Below, piece by piece: positions 34,752-44,059 of a DNA stretch of 64,000 nucleotides. This stretch comes from Pseudomonadota bacterium (lineage in GTDB: Bacteria > Pseudomonadota > Alphaproteobacteria > Dongiales > Dongiaceae). The stretch lies in assembly GCA_016183985.1 (NCBI GenBank), contig JACPDN010000010.1:620001-684000 (forward strand). The letters are read 5' to 3'. Position numbers and translations under genes: made by a program. Position 1 is the stretch's first letter; each line of letters opens with the position of its first letter. Under the pieces are notes generated by a model. The model did not search any database and was not told where the DNA came from. It saw only the letters and a program-made list of their open reading frames with translations.

Positions 34752-36149
34752 ATGTTCGAGAAGCTGAGCGAAAGATTAGGCGGTGTCCTCGATAAGCTGA
34801 CCAAGCGCGGTCAGTTGTCGGAGGCTGACGTCGACGAGGCGCTGCGCGAAGTGCGCGTGGCCTTGCTCGAGGCCGACGCCGCTTTGCCCGTCGTCAAGGA
34901 TTTCATCACCCGCGTCCGGGCCGAGGCCGTGGGCGAAAAGGTCACCAAATCGGTGACCCCCGGCCAGATGGTCATCAAGATCGTCCATGACGAGCTGGTG
35001 AACGTGCTGAAGGCCCAGGGCAACGAAGCTCCGGGCCTCGACCTCACCCACACCACGCCGGTCCCCATCCTGATGCTGGGTCTGCAGGGTTCGGGCAAGA
35101 CCACCTCGACCGCCAAGATTTCGCGCCGCTTTGCCGAGAAACAGGGCAAGAAGGTGCTGATGGCGTCGCTCGACACGCGCCGTCCCGCCGCCCAACAACA
35201 GCTCGCCATCCTGGGTGAGCAGACCGGCATCAAGACACTGCCCATCGTCCCCGGCGAGCCGCCGGTCGCCATCGCCAAGCGCGCCATGAATATGGGCCGC
35301 CTCGAAGGCTATGACATCGTCATGCTCGACACCGCCGGTCGCCTGGCGATCGATGATGAGCTGATGGCGGAGCTGGCGGAAGTCCGTGATGCGGTGCGCC
35401 CTCATGAAAGCCTGCTCGTCGCCGATGCGATGACCGGCCAGGACGCGGTCAATACCGCCAAGCATTTCCAGGACAAGATCGGCATCACCGGCATCATGCT
35501 GACCCGCATCGACGGCGATGCGCGCGGCGGTGCGGCCTTGTCGATGCGCGCCGTGACCGGCAAGCCGATCAAGCTGCTGGGTACCGGCGAAAAGCTGGAT
35601 GCGATCGAAGACTTCCATGCCGACCGCGTTGCCGGCCGCATCTTAGGCATGGGCGATATCGTCTCCCTCGTCGAAAAGGCGATGGAGGCGACGGAACAAG
35701 CCGAAGCTGAAAAACTCGCCCTCAAGATGCAGAAGGGCCAGTTCGACTTGAACGATCTCGCCCAGCAGATGAAGCAGCTGCAGAAGATGGGTGGGTTAGG
35801 CGGCATCATCGGCATGCTGCCCGGCATCGGCAAGATGCAGAAGCAGCTCGAAAGCAAGGTCGACGAGAAGGTCGTGAAGCGCTCGCTCGCCATCATCTCG
35901 GCGATGACGCCCAAGGAACGCCGCGTCCCCGACATCATCAAGGCTTCCAGGAAGACCCGCATCGCCAAGGGCGCCGGCGTCCAGGTGCAGGATGTGAACA
36001 AGCTTTTGAAGCAGCACCAGGAAATGGCGCGCATGATGAAGCAGGTCTCGAAGATGGGCCAGAAAGGCCTGATGCGCCACGGCATGGCGGCCCTGATGAA
36101 GGGCGGCATGGGTGGTATGGGTGGCGGCGGCTTTGGGGGGATGCGATGA
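34752..36149 (+). CDS. ffh: Signal recognition particle protein Ffh
   Basis: GTPase that binds 4.5S RNA and signal sequences and targets ribosomes to the membrane. The 465 residues have the N domain, the GTPase G domain (LGLQGSGKTTSTAKISRRF, DTRRPAAQQQLAILG, MLDTAGRL, TRIDGDARGGAALSMRAVTG), and a Met-rich M domain with a glycine/methionine tail ([13 protein letters not shown]). The length is normal. The upstream gap (34567-34751) holds a GC-rich hairpin at 34654-34682 and no gene. The stop overlaps the VOC gene as ATGA. Confidence 0.98.
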   Translation: MFEKLSERLGGVLDKLTKRGQLSEADVDEALREVRVALLEADAALPVVKDFITRVRAEAVGEKVTKSVTPGQMVIKIVHDELVNVLKAQGNEAPGLDLTHTTPVPILMLGLQGSGKTTSTAKISRRFAEKQGKKVLMASLDTRRPAAQQQLAILGEQTGIKTLPIVPGEPPVAIAKRAMNMGRLEGYDIVMLDTAGRLAIDDELMAELAEVRDAVRPHESLLVADAMTGQDAVNTAKHFQDKIGITGIMLTRIDGDARGGAALSMRAVTGKPIKLLGTGEKLDAIEDFHADRVAGRILGMGDIVSLVEKAMEATEQAEAEKLALKMQKGQFDLNDLAQQMKQLQKMGGLGGIIGMLPGIGKMQKQLESKVDEKVVKRSLAIISAMTPKERRVPDIIKASRKTRIAKGAGVQVQDVNKLLKQHQEMARMMKQVSKMGQKGLMRHGMAALMKGGMGGMGGGGFGGMR

Positions 36150-36550
36150 TCGATCACGTTTCCGTCGGCGTTTCCGATTTGAAGAAGGCGCGCGCCTTCT
36201 ACGACGTCGTGTTCCTCGCCCTCTCTTACATCCGCGTCCATGACGTCGACATTCCGGGCCAGGGCCTGGTGGCCCATGGCTACGGCGAAGCCGGCGCCCA
36301 GGCGCGCTTCTGGATCGGCGTGCCGGAACATGTGAATGCCGATGCCAACCGCACCGGCGGCAATCATTTTGCCTTCCAGGCGAAATCGCGGCTCGAGGTT
36401 GATGCCTTCTACCTGGCCGCGATCAATAACGGCGCCAAGGATAACGGGGCTCCCGGTATCCGCGCCCACTACCACCCGAATTACTACGGCGCCTTCGTCT
36501 TCGACCCCGACGGGAACAAGATCGAAGCGTGCTGCCATCTACCGGAATAA
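36146..36550 (+). CDS. VOC (glyoxalase/bleomycin-resistance fold) family protein
   Basis: 134-residue protein of the vicinal oxygen chelate fold: [20 protein letters not shown] at the start, a central [13 protein letters not shown] strand, and the C-terminal [17 protein letters not shown] with the usual metal-binding Glu. Such proteins range from glyoxalases to dioxygenases; the substrate is unknown. It starts in an ATGA overlap with ffh and ends 55 bases before rpsP, an unusual place inside the SRP/ribosomal operon. Confidence 0.9.
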   Translation: MIDHVSVGVSDLKKARAFYDVVFLALSYIRVHDVDIPGQGLVAHGYGEAGAQARFWIGVPEHVNADANRTGGNHFAFQAKSRLEVDAFYLAAINNGAKDNGAPGIRAHYHPNYYGAFVFDPDGNKIEACCHLPE

Positions 36551-36605
36551 CACCGCTTACCAAGCCAGTCTTACAAAGTTTGATCTGAAAAGGAGAATAC
36601 CCCTC

Positions 36606-36977
36606 ATGTCGTTGAAGATCCGTCTCGCCCGTGGTGGCGCCAAGAAGCGTCCGTTCTATCGCATCGTCGTGGCCGAGAGCCGCTTCGCCCGCGATGGCCG
36701 CTTCGTGGAACGTATCGGTTCCTACAACCCGATGCTGACCAAGGAAGACCCGAACCGCGTGCTCATCGAGATCGAGCGCGCCAAGCATTGGCTCTCGAAG
36801 GGTGCCCTGCCGACCGAGCGCGTGCAGCATTTCTTCGCCAAGCTCGGCCTGATGGACGCCCCGGCGCGTCACGACCAGACCAAGCAGGACAAGCCGAAGG
36901 CGAAGGCCGTCGAGCGCGCCAAGGCCAATGCCGAAGCCGCCGCGAAGGCCGCTGAAGCCCCGGCCGCCGAGGCCTAA
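36606..36977 (+). CDS. rpsP: 30S ribosomal protein S16
   Basis: 123 residues starting [20 protein letters not shown], with [20 protein letters not shown] and [17 protein letters not shown], the S16 core, followed by a Lys/Ala-rich tail of about 40 residues that is common in alphaproteobacteria. AAAGGAG stands upstream. First gene of the rpsP-rimM-trmD-rplS operon. Confidence 0.98.
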   Translation: MSLKIRLARGGAKKRPFYRIVVAESRFARDGRFVERIGSYNPMLTKEDPNRVLIEIERAKHWLSKGALPTERVQHFFAKLGLMDAPARHDQTKQDKPKAKAVERAKANAEAAAKAAEAPAAEA

Positions 36978-36985
36978 GAACTGTC

Positions 36986-37558
36986 TTGGCGGAGAAGCCG
37001 GCAATGGTCTTGATGGGCGCCATCATCGGTGCGCATGGCATCAAGGGCGAGGTGAAGGTGAAGTCCTTCGCCGGCGCGCCCAAGGCCATTGCGTCCTATG
37101 GTCCGCTTGTCGATGCCAAGGGCCGCTCCTTCGCGCTCGAAGTGACCGGCCAGGCATCTCCTGGGAAGAACGGCGCCGGACAGGACGTCCTCATCGCCCG
37201 CATCGCCGGTATCGGTGATCGGAACGCAGCCGAGGCTTTGAAGGGCGTCGAGCTCTTCGTGGCGCGCGAGCGCCTGCCGAAGATTGCGGACGCGGAGGAG
37301 TTCTATCTCGCCGATCTCATCGGCCTCGACGTTGTCGATCAACAGGGCGTGGCCATGGGCCAGGTCGTCGCGGTCGAGAATTACGGCGCCGGCGATCTGA
37401 TCGCGATCGATGGCGGCGCACGCGGCGCCTTCGATGTCGCGTTCACCAAGGCGCTGGTGCCGGTGGTTGATGTGGCGGGCGGCAAGCTTCAACTCGATCT
37501 CCCTGACGGTTTCTTTGACCGGCCGGAAGGTGAGCCCGAAGATGTCGTCGTCAATTAG
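36986..37558 (+). CDS. rimM: Ribosome maturation factor RimM
   Basis: Assists 30S head assembly by binding S19. The 190-residue protein begins AEKPAMVLMGAIIGAHGIKG, has the RimM N-domain features EVKVKSFAG and ERLPKIADAEEFYLADLIGL at the start of the PRC-barrel, and ends DLPDGFFDRPEG. The start may be TTG 36986 or ATG 37004 (MVLMGAII); GGAG upstream favours either. It lies 8 bases after rpsP. Confidence 0.96.
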   Translation: MAEKPAMVLMGAIIGAHGIKGEVKVKSFAGAPKAIASYGPLVDAKGRSFALEVTGQASPGKNGAGQDVLIARIAGIGDRNAAEALKGVELFVARERLPKIADAEEFYLADLIGLDVVDQQGVAMGQVVAVENYGAGDLIAIDGGARGAFDVAFTKALVPVVDVAGGKLQLDLPDGFFDRPEGEPEDVVVN

Positions 37559-37564
37559 GGCCAA

Positions 37565-38308
37565 GTGGAGGTGACGGAAAGCATTACGCCCACTGACAAG
37601 ACCTGGACCGCGCGCATCCTGACTTTGTTCCCGGAAATGTTTCCGGGGCCGCTCGGTCAGAGCCTCGCCGGCAAGGCCTTGGAGAAGGGAATTTGGCGAC
37701 TGGAGACGATGCAGATTCGCGATTTCGCGACCGACAAGCATCGCACGGTCGACGACACACCCTTCGGCGGTGGTGCCGGCATGGTGATGCGTCCTGATGT
37801 GGTCGACGCGGCCTTGGCTGCGGCGACCCAGGACGGATTGAAGCCGGCGATCTATCTCACCCCGCGCGGGCGCCTGCTGAAGCAGGATCTCGTGCAGGAA
37901 CTGGCGGCGGGGCCGGGTGTCGTCCTGCTCTGCGGCCGGTACGAAGGGTTGGATGAACGGGTGATCGAGGCGCGTGGATTGCTGGAGGTGAGCCTCGGCG
38001 ATTTCGTGCTCTCGGGGGGTGAGCCGGCGGCTCTTGCCCTGATCGATGCCTGCGTCCGTCTCCTTCCCGGTGTGATGGGGGCGCAAGCGACCCTTGACGA
38101 GGAGAGTTTCGAGACGGGCCTGCTGGAATATCCGCATTACACGCGGCCCGCCGAGTGGAAGGACAAAAAGGTGCCGGAGGTCTTGATCTCCGGTCACCAC
38201 GAAAGGATCCAAAGCTGGCGCCAGCGCCAGTCCGAGGAGACGACGAAATTGCGGCGGCCCGATTTGTGGGACGCCTATCTGAAACGCGGTTCTGAAAAGG
38301 GCCGTTGA
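37565..38308 (+). CDS. trmD: tRNA (guanine37-N1)-methyltransferase
   Basis: Methylates G37 of tRNAs to prevent frameshifting. The 247 residues contain [20 protein letters not shown], the conserved [20 protein letters not shown], the trefoil-knot SAM site [29 protein letters not shown] and [11 protein letters not shown]. Start GTG 37565; GTG 37571 is an alternative. Sits between rimM and rplS, as is usual. Confidence 0.97.
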   Translation: MEVTESITPTDKTWTARILTLFPEMFPGPLGQSLAGKALEKGIWRLETMQIRDFATDKHRTVDDTPFGGGAGMVMRPDVVDAALAAATQDGLKPAIYLTPRGRLLKQDLVQELAAGPGVVLLCGRYEGLDERVIEARGLLEVSLGDFVLSGGEPAALALIDACVRLLPGVMGAQATLDEESFETGLLEYPHYTRPAEWKDKKVPEVLISGHHERIQSWRQRQSEETTKLRRPDLWDAYLKRGSEKGR

Positions 38309-38366
38309 ACAATCGGGTGGCGCGGACAGCGTCGCCCAAGAAGTTGAAAGAAGAAAGGATACGACC

Positions 38367-38756
38367 ATGACCATGTTGCATGATTTCGAAGCGGCCCAGT
38401 TGGCGAAGCTTCAGGGCGCCACCAAGGTGCCGGATTTCCGTCCCGGCGATTCGGTGAAGGTGAGTGTGAAGGTCGTCGAAGGCGAGCGCGAGCGCGTTCA
38501 GGCTTTCGAAGGCGTCTGCATCGCCCGCAAGAACTCCGGCGTGAACTCCTCGTTCACCCTCCGCAAGATCTCCTACGGCGAAGGCGTCGAGCGCGTGTTC
38601 CCGCTCTTCTCGCCGCGTCTCGTCAGCATCGAAGTCGTCCGCCACGGCGACGTGCGTCGCGCCAAGCTCTATTACCTCCGTGGTCTGCGCGGCAAGGCCG
38701 CCCGCATCACCGAGCGTGAGCGCACGACCTCGGCCGCCGAAGCCGCCAGCGAGTAA
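38367..38756 (+). CDS. rplS: 50S ribosomal protein L19
   Basis: 129 residues. Visible are [59 protein letters not shown] and [15 protein letters not shown], the normal L19 blocks. The start is [11 protein letters not shown] at 38367, or MLHD at 38373. GAAAGGA lies upstream. It closes the rpsP operon; leuC follows after 174 bases, which hold only a weak 8-bp dyad (TTAAGCGC at 38775 and GCGCTTAA at 38815). Confidence 0.97.
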   Translation: MTMLHDFEAAQLAKLQGATKVPDFRPGDSVKVSVKVVEGERERVQAFEGVCIARKNSGVNSSFTLRKISYGEGVERVFPLFSPRLVSIEVVRHGDVRRAKLYYLRGLRGKAARITERERTTSAAEAASE

Positions 38757-38930
38757 TCGCTGGGCTGCGGTGGTTTAAGCGCATAGCTCCGTCGGTGGAA
38801 ATCGCCGGCGTGCAGCGCTTAAATAGCTGAAGTGAGATACCCATCCTTTCTCGGCCCGGTCGTCCCATCGCGTGGGGCGACCGCCGGCTGAGGCAGGATA
38901 TCGGCAAATACCGGCACCAAGGACGTGAAC

Positions 38931-40331
38931 ATGGCGAAGACGCTGTTCGATAAGATCTGGGAAAACCATCTGGTCCACCGTCAGGACGACGGCACCTGCC
39001 TTATCTATGTCGACCGCCACCTCGTCCATGAAGTGACCAGCCCGCAGGCCTTCGAGGGCCTGCGCAATAGCGGGCGCAAGGTGCATCGCCCGCAGGCGAC
39101 GCTGGCCGTTGCCGATCACAACATTCCCACCTCGGACCGTGCCAAGGGCATCACCGAGGAGGAAAGCCGCATCCAGGTCGAAACGCTGGAACAGAATACC
39201 CGCGATTTCGGCGTGCCCTATTTCGCCATGGACGATATCCGCCAGGGCATCGTCCACATCATCGGGCCGGAGCAGGGCTTCACCCAGCCCGGCATGACCA
39301 TCGTCTGCGGCGATTCGCATACCTCGACCCACGGCGCCTTCGGCTCGCTGGCTTTCGGCATCGGCACGTCGGAAGTGGAGCATGTGCTGGCCACCCAGAC
39401 GCTGATCCAGAAGCCCGCCAAGAACATGCGCATCTCGGTGGACGGCAAATTAGGTGCTGGTGTCACGGCCAAAGATATCGTGCTCGCCATCATCGGCCGC
39501 ATCGGCACGGCGGGCGGCACCGGCTATGTCATCGAATTCGCTGGGTCTGCCATCCGCGGCCTTTCGATGGAAGGCCGCATGACGGTCTGCAACATGACCA
39601 TCGAAGCCGGCGCCCGCGCCGGCCTCATCTCGCCCGACGAGACCACGTTCGACTACATCAAGGGCCGCCCGATGGCGCCCAAGGGTGCGGCCTGGGAACA
39701 GGCGGTCTCGTTCTGGAAGACCTTGCCCACCGATGCCGGTGCCAAATTCGACGTCGAGCTTGAATTGAAGGCCGAAGACATCGTGCCCCAAGTCACCTGG
39801 GGCACCAGCCCGGAAGACGTGCTGCCGATCACGGCCAAGGTGCCGAACCCGGCCGATGTGACGGACGAGGACAAGCGCCGCGCCATGCAGCGCGCGCTCG
39901 ATTACATGGGCCTTACCGCCGGCACGCCGCTCACACAGGTGAAGGTCGACCGCGTCTTCATCGGTTCCTGCACCAATGGCCGCATCGAAGATATCCGCGA
40001 AGTAGCCAAGCTCGCTAAGGGCCGCAAGGTTGCAAGCCACGTCAACGCGATGGTCGTTCCAGGCTCCGGCCTGGTGAAGGCCCAGGCCGAGGAAGAAGGG
40101 CTCGACAAGATCCTCATCGCAGCCGGTTTCGACTGGCGCGAGCCCGGCTGCTCCATGTGCCTTGCCATGAACCCCGATCGCTTGAGCCCCGGCGAGCGTT
40201 GCGCCTCGACCTCGAACCGCAATTTCGAAGGCCGTCAGGGCCGCGGCGGTCGCACGCATCTGGTGAGCCCCGCCATGGCGACTGCCGCCGCCATCACCGG
40301 CCATCTCGCCGACGTGCGCGACCTCGGCTGA
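38931..40331 (+). CDS. leuC: 3-isopropylmalate dehydratase large subunit
   Basis: Isomerises 2- and 3-isopropylmalate in leucine synthesis, with LeuD. The 466-residue aconitase-type protein starts [15 protein letters not shown], has [20 protein letters not shown], the iron-sulfur cysteines in [14 protein letters not shown] and [15 protein letters not shown], and the [19 protein letters not shown] ending. ATG 38931 has AAGGA upstream; a GTG two codons before is possible. leuD is not in the following 4 kb; a terminator comes directly after. Confidence 0.97.
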   Translation: MAKTLFDKIWENHLVHRQDDGTCLIYVDRHLVHEVTSPQAFEGLRNSGRKVHRPQATLAVADHNIPTSDRAKGITEEESRIQVETLEQNTRDFGVPYFAMDDIRQGIVHIIGPEQGFTQPGMTIVCGDSHTSTHGAFGSLAFGIGTSEVEHVLATQTLIQKPAKNMRISVDGKLGAGVTAKDIVLAIIGRIGTAGGTGYVIEFAGSAIRGLSMEGRMTVCNMTIEAGARAGLISPDETTFDYIKGRPMAPKGAAWEQAVSFWKTLPTDAGAKFDVELELKAEDIVPQVTWGTSPEDVLPITAKVPNPADVTDEDKRRAMQRALDYMGLTAGTPLTQVKVDRVFIGSCTNGRIEDIREVAKLAKGRKVASHVNAMVVPGSGLVKAQAEEEGLDKILIAAGFDWREPGCSMCLAMNPDRLSPGERCASTSNRNFEGRQGRGGRTHLVSPAMATAAAITGHLADVRDLG

Positions 40332-40352
40332 AGAGCGATACCATGAAGATCT

Positions 40353-40390
40353 CCCTCGCCCCGCGATAGCGGGGCGAGGGTTTTCTGTTT
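40353..40390 (+). terminator. Rho-independent terminator after leuC
   Basis: A perfect 12-bp stem, CCCTCGCCCCGC (40353-40364) and GCGGGGCGAGGG (40369-40380), has a GATA loop and is followed by TTTTCTGTTT. It begins 21 bases after the leuC stop. Confidence 0.92.
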
Positions 40391-40412
40391 GGGATCCGGG
40401 CCTCCTCCCGCC

Positions 40413-40931
40413 TCACGGCAGGAAGGCGCGTTTCTGCACGGTATAGACCAGGATCTTGTCGACCTCGTTGTCGTCTTCCGACAGCGGCAGGAAGATGCTT
40501 TCCATGTCGAGCCATTCGCGGTCCTCGGACGTGGTCGGCGTTGCATCGACATGGGGCGCCTTCGACAGCACGACATGGTCGTAATTCCGGAGCGCCTGCG
40601 CGCGGTCGAGGAAGGTGTTGTCCATGACGGGCTTCCCCGTCGGATCGTTGCCGCGAATTTTCGCTTCGCGCGTGCCGACCAGGCGATAGACATAGAGCCG
40701 GTCATCCGGCACCACATCGACCAGCAGGATGCTGGGGAGATGGGCGGTGAGATCGGCAGGGTCGACATCCGCCCGCCGCGGCATGCGCCGGAGCCCGCGC
40801 TTCTTATCCCAATAGCGATAGAGGGCCTCGATCTCCGGCGGCATGTCGACCAGCCATTGGGGCCCGTCGTGACGCGGTTCGAGGGCAGCCGGCATGGTCA
40901 TCAGATGGCTCCCTCTGTCGCAGTCATCCAT
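40413..40931 (-). CDS. PAS_5-type PAS domain protein 2
   Basis: 172-residue single-domain protein. IEALYRYWDKKRGLRRMPRR, ADVDPADLTAHLPSILLVDV and RLYVYRLVGTREAKIRGNDP parallel the PAS_5 protein at 5948, which shares YWxKKRG, LLP and YRLxGT. The two are related but clearly diverged. No output domain or export signal is seen. It is convergent with leuC and transcribed alone. Confidence 0.78.
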   Translation of the reverse strand: MDDCDRGSHLMTMPAALEPRHDGPQWLVDMPPEIEALYRYWDKKRGLRRMPRRADVDPADLTAHLPSILLVDVVPDDRLYVYRLVGTREAKIRGNDPTGKPVMDNTFLDRAQALRNYDHVVLSKAPHVDATPTTSEDREWLDMESIFLPLSEDDNEVDKILVYTVQKRAFLP

Positions 40932-41294
40932 GCGCTGGCTCTTCCATCATCATAAAATAGTGTGATCATATAAAATATGCCCTAACGCTCCTTCTCGCAG
41001 CCTTTATAGGCTGAGAACTGGAAATATGTAACGATTATAATGCGTTAAATGGCATTTTAGGCAAATACAGCATGCGCCGCCGCAAATCACAGGAGGAAAT
41101 GACGGAGTCTCTCATGCAGGCAATTTTGAGCGTCGGATCAGCGTCTTGATTCACGCAACCGCTTGTCTATACAAGCGTCGCCGCAGGGCCTTTGATGCCC
41201 TGTCAAATCACGCAATCATGATAGTTGCGTAAGATCGCGGATCGGCGAAGGCCGCTCCGAAGATCGGGGACGCGCTCCCCCGGATCAGCCGGAT
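40932..41294. other. 363-base gene-free interval
   Basis: No supported gene. The part next to the PAS_5 start is A/T-rich. It holds a small hairpin CAGCCT-TTAT-AGGCTG (40998-41013) and, on the minus strand, TATAAT (41039-41034) that could serve the PAS_5 gene, although a good -35 at the right distance is not evident. The remainder shows nothing I can name. Confidence 0.5.
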
Positions 41295-41816
41295 CTAGGG
41301 CCGTTCGACCACGACGCGATCCTGTGGCCCGAGCGAGGCGAGGATGGCTTCGAGATCAGCGCGCGCAAAGGCGATGCACCCTTCCGTCGGGCCGTAATCC
41401 GGCCGGGCTAGATGGACGAAGACGGCGCTGCCCATGAAGGGCACCACCGGATCGTCATTATGGCCGATGACCAGGACCAGATCGTAAAGATGATCGTCGC
41501 GCCACATTGTCTCATGGCTGGCGGCAAAGGGCAGGGTCACGCGCCTGTTGTAATCGGCATGCTCCGGCGCATCGCACCAGCCATCATCTTTGGTGATGAC
41601 GGAAATGGGGACCGGCGCCTTCGGTGCATTGCCTTTATCGGCGCGCATATAGAGCCGGCGCAGGGGAAAGCTGCCGACCGGCGTGCCGCCATCGCCTTCG
41701 CGCTTCACGGGCAAAATGCCACCGCGCCCCAAGGCGCAGCGGAACTTGCGCCCCGCGATCTCGGCCCAGCCTTGCGTGGCGCCGGGCCGATCTGCCGTGA
41801 CGACCAGATCGCTCAT
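41295..41816 (-). CDS. L,D-transpeptidase (YkuD) family protein
   Basis: 173-residue protein with the YkuD-type catalytic region VFVHLARPDYGPTEGCIAFA, where His and the Cys of GCIA are the active pair, preceded by YDLVLVIGHNDDPVVPFMGS. YkuD enzymes crosslink peptidoglycan stem peptides. No signal peptide is visible in MSDLVVTADRPGATQGWAEI, as is usual for this short, YkuD-like cytoplasmic-looking subgroup, so a wall role is not certain. Its start overlaps the preceding hydrolase gene by ATGA. Confidence 0.85.
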   Translation of the reverse strand: MSDLVVTADRPGATQGWAEIAGRKFRCALGRGGILPVKREGDGGTPVGSFPLRRLYMRADKGNAPKAPVPISVITKDDGWCDAPEHADYNRRVTLPFAASHETMWRDDHLYDLVLVIGHNDDPVVPFMGSAVFVHLARPDYGPTEGCIAFARADLEAILASLGPQDRVVVERP

Positions 41817-42670
41817 GGTGTCAGCGTCATGCCTTCCTTGGCGACCAGCGTGCCGGGGCGCATCTTTTCGGCCTCGGCTGCGATCTTGTCCATGAAGGCG
41901 TCGTCATGGCTGGGGTCGTGATGGAACAGCACCAGCGTCTTCACCTGCGCCTTATCGGCCAGGCGCACGGCTTCCTGCCAGGTTGAATGGCCCCAGCCTT
42001 TGAACTTCGTGTATTCCTCATCCGTGTAGGTGCTGTCATAGACGACGATATCGGCACCTTCGATGAAGGCGAGAATTACGGGGTCGAGCTGCCTGGGGTC
42101 ATGCTCGCAATCGGTGACATAGCAGATCGACTTGCCTTGCCAATCGACACGGTAGCCGCTCGCCCCATTGGGGTGGTTGAGCGGGCAGGTCTGCACCTTC
42201 AGGCCCGGATAGGGTTCCAGCGTCTCGCCGGCGATGAAGTCGTGATAGTCGGGCTCGGCGGAGAAGATTTCGATCGGCACGGGGAAGAGCGGCTCCGCCA
42301 TCAAGGTGGCGAGCGATTCCTTCAGCGTACGGTCGGGCTTCAGATGCCCTGCCCAGACGCGGATCTTGGAGCCCGGCATATAGAGCGGCGCGAAGAACGG
42401 CAGGCCGACGATGTGATCGATATGGGTGTGGGTGAAGAAGAGATCAGCGTCGACCGGTCCCTTGGCCGCGAGTGTCCGCCCCAATTGGCGAATGCCGGTG
42501 CCGGCATCGAAGACCAGCACATGATTGCCAGCCCGCACTTCAAGGCAGGAGGTGTTGCCGCCGTAACGCACATATTCGGGACCGGAACAGGAAAGGGAGC
42601 CACGGACTCCCCAGAAGCGAACGGTGAAATCACCCGTCGAGGCACCAACCGATTGCGACAAAACACTCAA
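41813..42670 (-). CDS. Metallo-beta-lactamase fold hydrolase
   Basis: 285-residue MBL-fold protein: FFTHTHIDHIVGLPFFAPLY is the HxHxDH zinc motif, with VFDAGTGIRQLG before it, YVTDCEHDPRQLD and LVLFHHDPSHDD as the later metal ligands. It lacks the extra domains of RNase Z/J, so the role could be phosphodiester or other hydrolysis; unknown substrate. Paired with the YkuD gene by a 4-base overlap. Confidence 0.9.
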   Translation of the reverse strand: MSVLSQSVGASTGDFTVRFWGVRGSLSCSGPEYVRYGGNTSCLEVRAGNHVLVFDAGTGIRQLGRTLAAKGPVDADLFFTHTHIDHIVGLPFFAPLYMPGSKIRVWAGHLKPDRTLKESLATLMAEPLFPVPIEIFSAEPDYHDFIAGETLEPYPGLKVQTCPLNHPNGASGYRVDWQGKSICYVTDCEHDPRQLDPVILAFIEGADIVVYDSTYTDEEYTKFKGWGHSTWQEAVRLADKAQVKTLVLFHHDPSHDDAFMDKIAAEAEKMRPGTLVAKEGMTLTP

Positions 42671-42880
42671 TCCTTTTTCGGCGTCCCCGTCGTCAAGACC
42701 GCCATCCCGTAAACCATCGCCAGGGTCACCCCGCTATCCGGCGCGGCCGAATGATGGCATTGTTTGCGCCGATTGCAAAGGCGCGGCGTAAGCTTTTGCC
42801 CGCAAGCGTTTTTGCCGGTGTGTGGGGCTGCTGCGCGGATATGTCGTCGGTCGGCAAAATTACCAAAGGGAGTATGGTTA

Positions 42881-44056
42881 TTGATTTCGGTTGAACGGAC
42901 CTGCTGGCCCGTGGCGTGTCTGGGTGTCGGAATCAGTGCCTTTGGCGCCTATCTGCAATTCAAGCTGCCGCCGATCCTGCCGGCCTTTCTCGCCACCTAT
43001 CCGCACAGCGCCACGGTGGCGGCGTGGTTCATGTCGATTTTCGCCCTGGTGGGCCTGGTTGCCTCTGCGCCTTTAGGGCGCCTGGTGGAACGCCATGCCT
43101 TGGGTGTGGCCCTGGGGTTCGGTCTCGGCATTGCCGGGCTCGGTATCGTCATCGGTCTCGTGGCCCCGCAATCGGCGCCGCTCATGCTGCTGGCGCGGGG
43201 CCTCGAAGGCCTCACCTTCGCGATCTTTGCCGTGATCGGCCCGGTCATCGCCAATTCCGCGACCGCCAGGGCTGATCTCGGCCTCGTCACCGGCCTCATT
43301 GCCGCCTGGATTCCGATCGGCCAGTTGCTGGCCGGCGGCTTGGCGCTGGGCGGCGCCGATTGGCATGCGCTCTGGCTCATCAATCTCGTCTTGATGCTCC
43401 CCATCATCATCGCCGCCTGGATCTATCGTCCCTGGTTCGGCGCGGTGAAGCGGCCCGCTGGTGCCGGCATGCTGGCAAAGACCCATCCCGGCCTTCTTAT
43501 CGGTGCGGGACTTTTCCTCCTCTGGTCGCTGCAGTTCTTCGCCTTCATGACCTGGCTCACCAAATACCTCACCGGCGAATTGCATCTAAGCGCGGCGGCG
43601 GCGATCCTCGCCTACCTCACACCGGTCGTCGTGGTGATGACCTGCAACATCGTCACCGGCTGGGCCTTGGCGCGCGGGCTGAAATTGCTCCCGGCCTTGT
43701 TCATCGGCTTGCTGTCGCAGGCCTTCGTCTGGGCAACGGCGCCCTGGCTCGACGGCATTGCCGGCATCGTCATGCTGATCGTCTTCGGCATCGGCGCCGG
43801 CATCGTGCCGGCCTGCTTCTTCCATCTGCCGCACAATCTCGACGGCGTCAGCGCGGGGCCGAAGGCTTACGGCGTGTTGATGACGGGCCGCAATACCGGC
43901 GTCTTCTCAGGCCCCATCCTGATGGCCTGGTTGTTTCAGGGTAATCTCGGTTGGCACGGTGCCGCCTTCGTCGTTGCCGGCACCACCCTCGCGGCCGCGC
44001 TGCTATCGCTCAGCCTCGCGCGCAAACTCCGGCCGGCAGGCCATGCGACGGCGTGA
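42881..44056 (+). CDS. MFS transporter (CynX/NimT-like)
   Basis: About 391 residues with twelve predicted helices. The conserved MFS loop between helices 2 and 3 reads ASAPLGRLVERHALG. The general layout (short loops, GLGIAGLGIVIGLVAP, GIGAGIVPACFFHLP) resembles CynX-type anion or drug transporters; the substrate is unknown. The only sensible start is TTG 42881 (LISVERTCWPV), with AAAGGGA 10 bases upstream; the open frame further upstream to 42764 lacks a hydrophobic or conserved start. Confidence 0.85.
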   Translation: MISVERTCWPVACLGVGISAFGAYLQFKLPPILPAFLATYPHSATVAAWFMSIFALVGLVASAPLGRLVERHALGVALGFGLGIAGLGIVIGLVAPQSAPLMLLARGLEGLTFAIFAVIGPVIANSATARADLGLVTGLIAAWIPIGQLLAGGLALGGADWHALWLINLVLMLPIIIAAWIYRPWFGAVKRPAGAGMLAKTHPGLLIGAGLFLLWSLQFFAFMTWLTKYLTGELHLSAAAAILAYLTPVVVVMTCNIVTGWALARGLKLLPALFIGLLSQAFVWATAPWLDGIAGIVMLIVFGIGAGIVPACFFHLPHNLDGVSAGPKAYGVLMTGRNTGVFSGPILMAWLFQGNLGWHGAAFVVAGTTLAAALLSLSLARKLRPAGHATA

Positions 44057-44059
44057 TGC

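Noticed and set aside
38757-38930. Leucine attenuator leader peptide before leuC
   Set aside because: The gap has a weak 8-bp dyad but no short frame with a run of Leu codons and no terminator with T-run.
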